Below, in pieces: positions 55,521 to 64,000 of a stretch of 64,000 nt of DNA. The translations under genes and the position numbers were made by a program. Below the pieces are notes generated by a model that was not told the DNA's origin, ran no database searches, and saw nothing but the letters and a program-made list of their open reading frames with translations. Positions within the stretch are counted from its first letter, which is position 1. The number at the start of each line of letters is the position of its first letter. The stretch spans positions 7,688,001 to 7,752,000 of the forward strand of contig NZ_CP116256.1 of assembly GCF_027947575.1 (NCBI RefSeq). The letters are read 5' to 3'. Source of the stretch: Streptomyces rubrogriseus. GTDB lineage: Bacteria; Actinomycetota; Actinomycetes; Streptomycetales; Streptomycetaceae.

Positions 55521-57175
55521 TCAGCGCACGAACACCCCCGCCTGACCCGCCAGGTCCAGGAAGTACTGGGGCGCCACGCCGAGCACCACCGTGACGGCCA
55601 CGCCCACGGCGATCGCCGTCATCGTCAGTGGTGACGGCACCGCGACCGTCGGGCCCTCGGGGCGGGGCTCGCTGAAGAACATCAGCACGATCACCCGGAT
55701 GTAGAAGAAGGCGGCGATCGCCGACGAGATCACACCGATCACGACCAGCGGGGCCGCACCGCCCTCCGCCGCCGCCTTGAACACGGCGAACTTCCCGGAG
55801 AAACCGGAGGTCAGCGGGATACCGGCGAAGGCCAGCAGGAACACCGCGAAGACCGCCGCCACCAGCGGCGACCTCCGGCCCAGCCCGGCCCACTTCGACA
55901 GGTGCGTCGCCTCGCCGCCCGCGTCGCGGACCAGCGTGACGACCGCGAAGGCGCCGATCGTCACGAAGGAGTACGCGGCCAGGTAGAAGAGGACGGACGA
56001 GATGCCCTCCGGCGTGGTCGCGATGACACCGGCGAGGATGAAGCCCGCGTGCGCGATCGACGAGTACGCCAGCAGCCGCTTGATGTCGGTCTGCGTGATC
56101 GCGACGATCGCGCCGGCCAGCATCGTGACGATCGCCACGCCCCACATCACCGGCCGCCAGTCCCAACGCAGGCCGGGCAGGACGACGTACAGGATGCGGA
56201 GCAGGGCGCCGAAGGCGGCCACCTTGGTCGCCGCCGCCATGAAGCCGGTCACCGGCGTCGGCGCACCCTGGTACACGTCCGGCGTCCACATGTGGAACGG
56301 CACCGCGCCCACCTTGAACAGCAGGCCCATGACGACCAGCGCGGAGCCGACGAGCAGCAGCGCGTCGTTGCCCATGGTGTCGGCGAGCGCCGGGCTGACG
56401 TTCTGGACGGTGCCGTCGACGACCTGGGCGATCGTGCCGTACGACATGGAGCCCGCGTAGCCGTAGAGCAGGGCGATGCCGAACAGGGTGAACGCGGAGG
56501 CGAAGGCGCCGAGCAGGAAGTACTTGACCGCCGCCTCCTGCGACATGAGCCGCTTGCGGCGGGCCAGCGCGCACAGCAGGTACAGCGGGAGGGAGAAGAC
56601 CTCCAGCGCCACGAAGAGCGTCAGCAGGTCGTTGGCCGCCGGGAAGACCAGCATGCCGGCGACGGCGAAGAGCAGGAGCGGGAAGACCTCCGTCGTGGTG
56701 AAGCCGGCCTTGACCGCCTTCTGCTCGCTCTCACTGCCGGGTACGGCGGCCGCCTGCGCGGCGAAGGAGTCGACGCGGTTGCCGTGCTGCTCCGGGTCGA
56801 GGCGCCGCTCGGCGAAGGTGAACAGGCCGACCAGGCTGGTCAGCAGGATGGTGCCCTGCAGGAACAGGGCCGGTCCGTCGACGGCGACGGCGCCCATCGC
56901 CGCGATCCCGGCCTTGGTCGTGCCGTACCCGCCCGCCGCGAGCGCGACGATCGCCGCGAACGCCGCGACCAGGGCGACGGCGGACACGAACATCTGCGCG
57001 TAGTAGCGGGACCTGCGCGGCACGAAGGCCTCGATCAGGATTCCGATGATCGCCGCGCCGAGGACGATGAGGACGGGCGACAACTGCCCGTACTCGATCT
57101 TCGGTGCGTCGATCTTGGCGATCGGGTCGGCCGCCGTCGCCGCCGTTGTCCACAGGCTGTGGACGGCTGATGCGC

Positions 57176-57179
<4 letters not shown>
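55521..57179 (-). CDS. nuoN: NADH-quinone oxidoreductase subunit N
   Basis: The 552-residue antiporter-like subunit has 'AVKYFLLGAFASAFTLFGIA', 'KVGAVPFHMWTPDVYQGAPT' and 'IKRLLAYSSIAHAGFILAGV' with the pumping Lys/Glu residues. Last gene of the main (nuoA-N) operon. Its GTG start overlaps the nuoM stop as GTGA. It is more similar in layout to typical actinobacterial NuoN than the nuoN2 copy. Confidence 0.95.
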
Positions 57180-58747
<1,568 letters not shown>

Positions 58748-58752
58748 CGGTA

Positions 58753-60717
58753 TCAGACCGCCCTCATCAGCAGGGTCGCGGCGACGAGGAGTGCCGCACC
58801 GCCGAACATCGAGACCGCGTACGAGCGCGCGAAGCCGTTCTGCAGCTTGCGCATCCGCCCGGACAGGCCGCCGACCGAGGCCGCCGTCCCGTTGACGACT
58901 CCGTCGACCACGGTGTGGTCGACGTAGACCAGGGAGCGCGTCAGGTGCTCGCCGCCACGGACCAGGACGACGTGGTTGAAGTCGTCCTGGAGCAGGTCGC
59001 GCCGGGCCGCCCGGGTGAGCAGCGACCCGCGCGGGGCGACGGCCGGGACCGGACGGCGCCCGTACTGCGCCCAGGCGACGGCGACGCCGATGACCATGCA
59101 GGCCACCGTCGCCCCGGTGACCGCCCCGGCGCTGATCGGGGAGTCGCCGTGGCTGTGCCCGGTGATGGGCTCCAGCCAGTGCATGAAGCGGTCGCCGATG
59201 CTGAAGAAGGCACCGGCCCCGACCGACCCGACGGCCAGCACGATCATAGGAATCGTCATGAGACCCGGCGACTCGTGCGGGTGCGGCGGCTCGTACGCGC
59301 CGCGCGTCTCGGCGGCGGGCTCCACGTCGGGCTTGGCCGGCGACGGCGTCGGGGCGTTCCGCCAGCGCTCCTCGCCGAAGAACGTCATCAGCATCACGCG
59401 CGTCATGTAGTACGCGGTGATGGCCGCGCCCAGCAGGGCACAGGCGCCGAGGATCCAGCCCTCGGTGCCGCCCTTGGCGAACGCCGCCTCGATGATCTTG
59501 TCCTTGGAGAAGAAGCCGGACAGGCCCGGGAAGCCGATGATGGCGAGGTAGCCGAGGCCGAAGGTGACGAAGGTGACCGGCATGTACTTGCGCAATCCGC
59601 CGTAGCGGCGCATGTCGACCTCGTCGTTCATGCCGTGCATGACGGAGCCGGCGCCGAGGAACAGCCCGGCCTTGAAGAAGCCGTGCGTCACCAGGTGCAT
59701 GATCGCGAAGACGTAGCCGATCGGGCCGAGGCCCGCGGCGAGCACCATGTAGCCGATCTGCGACATGGTCGAACCGGCCAGGGCCTTCTTGATGTCGTCC
59801 TTGGCACAACCGACGATCGCACCGAAGAGCAGCGTGACCGCGCCCACGATGGTGACCACCAGTTGCGCGTCGGGCGCGCCGTTGAAGATCGCGCCGGACC
59901 GGACGATCAGGTACACGCCCGCCGTCACCATGGTCGCGGCGTGGATGAGGGCCGAGACCGGGGTCGGGCCCTCCATCGCGTCGCCGAGCCAGGACTGCAG
60001 CGGCACCTGGGCGGACTTGCCGCAGGCGGCGAGCAGCAGCATCAGGGCGATCGCGGTGAGCTTGCCCTCGTCCGCCCCGGCCGCCAGTCCGGCCTCCCCG
60101 TGGCCGCCGAGCACCGGCCCGAAGGCGAAGGTGCCGAACCACAGGAACATCAGCATGATGCCGATGGACAGGCCCATGTCGCCGACGCGGTTGACCAGGA
60201 AGGCCTTCTTCGCGGCGGTGGCGGCGCTGGGCTTGTACTGCCAGAAGCCGATCAGCAGGTAGGAGGCGAGGCCGACGCCCTCCCAGCCGACGTACAGCAG
60301 CAGGTAGTTGTCGGCGAGGACGAGGATCAGCATCGCCGCGAGGAACAGGTTCAGGTAGCCGAAGAAGCGGCGGCGGCGCTCGTCGTGCTCCATGTACGCG
60401 ACCGAGTACAGGTGGATGAGCGAGCCGACTCCGGTGATCAGCAGGACGAACGTCATCGACAGCTGGTCGAGCCGGAAGGCGACGTCGGCCTGGAACCCCT
60501 CCACCGGGATCCAGCTGAACAGGTGCTGCGTCAGGGTGCGGTCCTCGGCGCCGCTGCCGAGCAGGTCGGCGAAGAGGACGACGCCGATCACGAAGGACAC
60601 GGCGGCCAGCAGCGTGCCGATCCAGTGGCCGACGCGGTCCAGCCGGCGTCCGCCGCACAGCAGGACGACCGCTCCTAGCAGGGGCGCCGCCACCAGCAGC
60701 GCAATCAGGTTCTCCAC
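58753..60717 (-). CDS. nuoL: NADH-quinone oxidoreductase subunit L
   Basis: The 654-residue distal pump subunit has '[20 protein letters not shown]', '[20 protein letters not shown]' and '[20 protein letters not shown]', followed by the long lateral-helix region. The segment '[20 protein letters not shown]' marks the N-terminal domain. The start is GTG 60715-60717, 14 nt past nuoK. Confidence 0.95.
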   Translation of the reverse strand: MENLIALLVAAPLLGAVVLLCGGRRLDRVGHWIGTLLAAVSFVIGVVLFADLLGSGAEDRTLTQHLFSWIPVEGFQADVAFRLDQLSMTFVLLITGVGSLIHLYSVAYMEHDERRRRFFGYLNLFLAAMLILVLADNYLLLYVGWEGVGLASYLLIGFWQYKPSAATAAKKAFLVNRVGDMGLSIGIMLMFLWFGTFAFGPVLGGHGEAGLAAGADEGKLTAIALMLLLAACGKSAQVPLQSWLGDAMEGPTPVSALIHAATMVTAGVYLIVRSGAIFNGAPDAQLVVTIVGAVTLLFGAIVGCAKDDIKKALAGSTMSQIGYMVLAAGLGPIGYVFAIMHLVTHGFFKAGLFLGAGSVMHGMNDEVDMRRYGGLRKYMPVTFVTFGLGYLAIIGFPGLSGFFSKDKIIEAAFAKGGTEGWILGACALLGAAITAYYMTRVMLMTFFGEERWRNAPTPSPAKPDVEPAAETRGAYEPPHPHESPGLMTIPMIVLAVGSVGAGAFFSIGDRFMHWLEPITGHSHGDSPISAGAVTGATVACMVIGVAVAWAQYGRRPVPAVAPRGSLLTRAARRDLLQDDFNHVVLVRGGEHLTRSLVYVDHTVVDGVVNGTAASVGGLSGRMRKLQNGFARSYAVSMFGGAALLVAATLLMRAV

Positions 60718-60731
60718 GTTTCAGCAGCCCC

Positions 60732-61031
60732 TCACAGCTTCATCAGGCTGGCGTCGTCGACCGAGGCCGAGTGGCGGGAACGGAACAGGGACACGATGAT
60801 CGCGAGCCCGACCACGACCTCCGCGGCGGCGACGACCATCGTGAAGAAGGCGATGATCTGGCCGTCGAGGTTGCCGTGCATGCGGGAGAAGGCGACGAAC
60901 GCGAGGTTGCAGGCGTTGAGCATCAGCTCGATGCACATGAAGACCACGATCGCGTTGCGCCGGATCAGCACGCCGGTGGCACCGATCGTGAACAGCAGGG
61001 CCGCGAGGTAGAGGTAGTTGACGGGGTTCAC
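60732..61031 (-). CDS. nuoK: NADH-quinone oxidoreductase subunit K
   Basis: The 99-residue protein has three helices; '[20 protein letters not shown]' carries the conserved Glu and '[20 protein letters not shown]' the second. The GTG start overlaps the nuoJ stop as GTGA. The length is standard, without the acidic tail of nuoK2. Confidence 0.95.
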
Positions 61032-61885
61032 TTCGACGCCTCCTCGGACTGCTTGGAGTTGTCGGGGCCGACCGCCTTGCGTTCCAGCCGGTCCTCGGCC
61101 CGCTGCTCCAGCGCCTTCAGGTCGCCCAGCGCCTCCATCGACACGTCGCGGATCTGGCCCCGCTCGCGCAGCGTCTTGCTGACGGTCAGCTCGGAGGGGG
61201 TGCCGTCGGGGAGCAGCCCCGCGATGTCGACCGCGTTGTGCCGGGCGTACACGCCGGGTGCCGGCAGCGGCGGCAGGTGCTTGCCCTCGCGGATGCGCTG
61301 CTCGGACAGCTCGCGCTGGGTCCTGGCGCGCTCGGTGCGCTCGCGGTGGGTGAGCACCATGGCACCGACCGCCGCCGTGATGAGCAGGGCGCCGGTGATC
61401 TCGAAGGCGAAGACGTACTTGGTGAAGATGAGGGACGCGATGCCCTCCACGTTGCCGTTCGCGTTGGCCTGGGCGAGTCCGGTGAACTCGGAGACGGAGG
61501 CGTTGCCGATGCCGGCGATCAGCAGGATGCCGAAGCCGAGTCCGGACAGCAGGGCCAGCCAGCGCTGGCCCTTGATGGTCTCCTTCAGCGAGTCCGCCGC
61601 GGTGACGCCGACGAGCATCACCACGAACAGGAACAGCATCATGATGGCGCCGGTGTAGACGACGATCTGCACGATGCCGAGGAAGTAGGCGCCGTTGGCG
61701 AGGTAGAACACCGCCAGAATGATCATCGTCCCGGCGAGGCACAGCGCGCTGTGCACGGCCTTCTTCATGAAGACGGTGCACAGGGCGCCGATCACCGCGA
61801 CCGTGCCGAGGATCCAGAACTGGACGGCCTCTCCGGTGGAGGTGCCGGCGGAGAGGGTCGCCGCGGCGGCGAGCTGCGCGCTCAT
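61028..61885 (-). CDS. nuoJ: NADH-quinone oxidoreductase subunit J
   Basis: The 285-residue protein has five membrane helices ('[20 protein letters not shown]', '[20 protein letters not shown]'). A cytoplasmic tail of about 100 residues typical of actinobacterial NuoJ ends it ('[20 protein letters not shown]' onward). ATG 61883-61885 overlaps the nuoI stop as ATGA. Confidence 0.94.
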
Positions 61886-62559
61886 CGGCGGATCACCTCC
61901 TCCGACGCCGGCTCGGTCGCGCCGAAGGTCGAGTCGCCCTCCTGGACGACTTCCCCCTTGGAGTGGGCGACCTGCTGGACCGTGCCGGGCGCGGCCTCGG
62001 TGACCAGGCCCCGGTAGTAGTCCTGCTCGTCGGTGCCCGGGTAGATGGCGTGCGGCGAGTCGACCATGCCCTCCTCGAGACCGGCGAGCAACTGGTCCTT
62101 GGTGAAGATGAGGTTGGCGCGGCTGGAGTCGGCCAGCTCGAACTCGTTGGTCATCGTCAGCGCGCGCGTGGGGCACGCCTCGATGCACAGGCCGCACAGG
62201 ATGCAGCGGGCGTAGTTGATCTGGTAGACGCGGCCGTACCGCTCGCCCGGCGAGTAGCGCTCCTCGTCGGTGTTGTCCGCGCCCTCGACGTAGATGGCGT
62301 CGGCGGGACATGCCCAGGCGCACAGCTCGCAGCCGACGCACTTCTCCAGACCATCCGGATGGCGGTTGAGCTGGTGCCGTCCGTGGAAGCGCGGAGCGGT
62401 GGTCTTCTGCTGCTCCGGGTACTGCTCGGTCAGCCGCTTCTTGAACATGGCCTTGAAGGTCACGCCGAAGCCGGCCACGGGGTTCATGAATCCGGGGTCG
62501 GTCCCCTTGTGATCCACGTGTTCCGTGTTGTCCCTGTGTTCTTCGCGTTCCTCAGCCAT
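61882..62559 (-). CDS. nuoI: NADH-quinone oxidoreductase subunit I (2x[4Fe-4S])
   Basis: The 225-residue protein has two cluster motifs, '[12 protein letters not shown]' and '[12 protein letters not shown]', and the conserved end region '[20 protein letters not shown]'. It passes electrons from NuoG to NuoB. ATG 62557-62559 has GGAGGCG just upstream and overlaps nuoH by 8 nt; an upstream in-frame start is less likely. Confidence 0.95.
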   Translation of the reverse strand: MAEEREEHRDNTEHVDHKGTDPGFMNPVAGFGVTFKAMFKKRLTEQYPEQQKTTAPRFHGRHQLNRHPDGLEKCVGCELCAWACPADAIYVEGADNTDEERYSPGERYGRVYQINYARCILCGLCIEACPTRALTMTNEFELADSSRANLIFTKDQLLAGLEEGMVDSPHAIYPGTDEQDYYRGLVTEAAPGTVQQVAHSKGEVVQEGDSTFGATEPASEEVIRR

Positions 62560-63949
62560 CGGACGCCTCCTTTCCATCCGTAGGTCCGCCCGCAGGTCCG
62601 TCACTGTGAGTATCGGGCCCACCACTGACAATCAGCTCCCGCTCCCGGCGGGGACGGCGCCTGGGCACCGGCGGCACCTGCTGTCCGGGCATCGGCGGGA
62701 CGGGGAATCCGCCGGCCATCGGGTCGAAGGCGGCCTCCGTCCCGGCCCCGGTCCCGGCCTCGGCAGGCTGGTCGGCGGCCTTGCCGCCCTTGTCGCGGTA
62801 CATGTCGACGAGGAAGGACAACAGCAGCAGGACCAGGACGCCGCCGCCGATGTAGAGGGCGATGTCGCTGAAGCCGTAGTTCTCGTTCCTGAGCGCCCGC
62901 ACGGTCGCGACCAGCATCAGCCAGACCAGGGAGACCGGGATGAGGACCTTCCAGCCGAGCTTCATCAACTGGTCGTAGCGGACCCGGGGAAGAGTGCCGC
63001 GCAGCCAGATGAAGAAGAACAGCAGCAACTGGACCTTGACCACGAACCAGAGCAGCGGCCACCAGCCGTGGTTGGCGCCCTCCCAGAAGGTGCTGATCGG
63101 CCAGGGGGCCCGCCAGCCGCCGAGGAACAGCGTGGTGGCGACCGCCGAGACCGTCACCATGTTCACGTACTCGGCGAGCATGAACATCGCGAACTTGATC
63201 GACGAGTACTCGGTGTTGAAGCCGCCCACCAGGTCGCCCTCGGACTCGGGCATGTCGAAGGGGGCGCGGTTGGTCTCGCCGACCATGGTGACGATGTAGA
63301 GGATGAAGGAGACCGGCAGCAGCACGATGTACCAGCGGTCGTCCTGCTGGGCGACGATCTCCGAGGTGGACATCGAGCCGGAGTAGAGGAAGACCGAGGC
63401 GAACGCGGCACCCATCGCGATCTCGTAGGAGATCATCTGGGCGCAGGAGCGCAGGCCGCCGAGGAGCGGGTACGTCGATCCGGAGCTCCAGCCGGCGAGC
63501 ACGATGCCGTAGATGCCGACCGAGGCGACCGCCAGGATGAACAGCATCGCGATCGGCAGGTCGGTGAGCTGCATGGCGGTGCGGTGGCCGAAGATCGAGA
63601 CCTCGTTGCCGGCCGGCCCGAAGGGGATCACCGCGATCGCCATGAAGGCCGGGATGGCCGCCACGATCGGCGCGAGGATGTAGACCGCCTTGTCGGCGCG
63701 CTTGACGACGAGGTCTTCCTTGAGCATCAGCTTGATGCCGTCGGCGAGCGACTGGAGCATGCCCCAGGGGCCGTGCCGGTTCGGACCGATGCGCAGCTGC
63801 ATCCAGGCGACGACCTTGCGCTCCCACACGATGGAGAACAGCACGGTCACCATCAGGAAGGCGAAGCAGAACACCGCCTTGACGACGACCAGCCACCAGG
63901 GATCGGTGCCGAACATCGAGAGGTCTTCAGCGGCGAGGTACGGGCTCAT
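62552..63949 (-). CDS. nuoH: NADH-quinone oxidoreductase subunit H
   Basis: The 465-residue protein has eight or nine membrane helices. '[20 protein letters not shown]' is the quinone-site loop and '[20 protein letters not shown]' the conserved acidic loop; '[20 protein letters not shown]' is near the end. A Pro/Gly/Arg-rich tail of about 75 residues, absent from nuoH2, follows. ATG 63949 overlaps the nuoG stop as ATGA. Confidence 0.95.
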   Translation of the reverse strand: MSPYLAAEDLSMFGTDPWWLVVVKAVFCFAFLMVTVLFSIVWERKVVAWMQLRIGPNRHGPWGMLQSLADGIKLMLKEDLVVKRADKAVYILAPIVAAIPAFMAIAVIPFGPAGNEVSIFGHRTAMQLTDLPIAMLFILAVASVGIYGIVLAGWSSGSTYPLLGGLRSCAQMISYEIAMGAAFASVFLYSGSMSTSEIVAQQDDRWYIVLLPVSFILYIVTMVGETNRAPFDMPESEGDLVGGFNTEYSSIKFAMFMLAEYVNMVTVSAVATTLFLGGWRAPWPISTFWEGANHGWWPLLWFVVKVQLLLFFFIWLRGTLPRVRYDQLMKLGWKVLIPVSLVWLMLVATVRALRNENYGFSDIALYIGGGVLVLLLLSFLVDMYRDKGGKAADQPAEAGTGAGTEAAFDPMAGGFPVPPMPGQQVPPVPRRRPRRERELIVSGGPDTHSDGPAGGPTDGKEASDG

Positions 63950-64000
63950 GCCTCCACCTCCTTGGGGGCGGCGCCCGCGGGCGTCGCCGGACCGATGCGG
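63946..64000 (-). CDS. nuoG: NADH-quinone oxidoreductase subunit G, last 17 residues
   Basis: The reverse strand from the window edge reads [17 protein letters not shown] and stops at TGA 63946-63948, overlapping the nuoH ATG. Position directly upstream of nuoH in the standard nuo order identifies it; the sequence itself is too short to prove identity. Confidence 0.75.
   Translation of the reverse strand, partial: RIGPATPAGAAPKEVEA

Noticed and set aside
56731..57153. alternative frames inside nuoN and the other nuo genes
   Set aside because: His/Arg/Gly-rich shadows typical of high-GC coding DNA.
57146..57154. TTGTCCACA within the nuoN start region
   Set aside because: Lies in coding sequence and is isolated, although a partial inverted copy follows; not enough for a regulatory call.

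Overview
The window is very GC-rich and densely packed, with many GTG starts, 4-nt ATGA/GTGA overlaps and an actinobacterial gene set. I read it as a Streptomyces chromosome core segment. The order rpmG-tRNAs ... yajQ-tRNA-Tyr ... htpX-nuo2-two sensor kinases-response regulator-korAB ... polyprenyl synthase ... recQ-nuo1 matches, from memory, the S. coelicolor SCO4570-SCO4636 neighbourhood in reverse. The species cannot be named from the sequence alone.

Layout. 1-3.7 kb: end of a MaoC-type dehydratase pair, L33 (rpmG), tRNA-Met, tRNA-Thr, an amidohydrolase and an NAD(P)-binding reductase. 3.7-6.8 kb: a small zinc-ribbon-like protein, then a TIR/NB-ARC/TPR module split into two overlapping frames and ending beside tRNA-Tyr. 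7-11.3 kb: yajQ, a GlsB-type membrane protein, an APC permease broken by one missing base, an SMI1-like protein, a YccF protein and HtpX. 11.5-21.7 kb: a second complex I operon with A, B, C, H, I, J, K, L, M and N but no D, E, F or G; the nuoC tail changes frame. 21.9-25.6 kb: two paralogous PspC/LiaS-like sensor kinases and one NarL-type regulator. 26-29 kb: korA-korB, 2-oxoacid:ferredoxin oxidoreductase. 29-41 kb: housekeeping and accessory genes (NmrA-like, RarD, CGNR regulator, VOC protein, secreted M28 aminopeptidase, TPR protein, flavin reductase, ABC exporter, LolA-like protein, polyprenyl synthase). 41-45.6 kb: a c-di-AMP riboswitch ahead of a secreted SLT-domain hydrolase, a HAD phosphatase, fumarylacetoacetase and an M56 peptidase. 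45.7-52.6 kb: a GntR-led operon coding for an AprB-like ferredoxin, an ABC importer whose binding protein has a NosL-like tail, and an AprA-like flavoprotein fused to HEAT repeats. 52.6-55.5 kb: RecQ and a frameshifted Uma2-family gene. 55.5-64 kb: nuoN to the end of nuoG of the main complex I operon.

How the parts fit. The window holds the membrane arms of two complex I systems. The second lacks the NADH-oxidising module and sits beside a ferredoxin-reducing 2-oxoacid oxidoreductase, so a ferredoxin-fed version is plausible (inference). The strongest candidate for an undescribed system is the GntR/ferredoxin/ABC/AprA-HEAT operon at 45.7-52.6 kb. It looks like an importer coupled to a two-subunit redox enzyme related to APS reductase, but outside any sulfate-reduction context.
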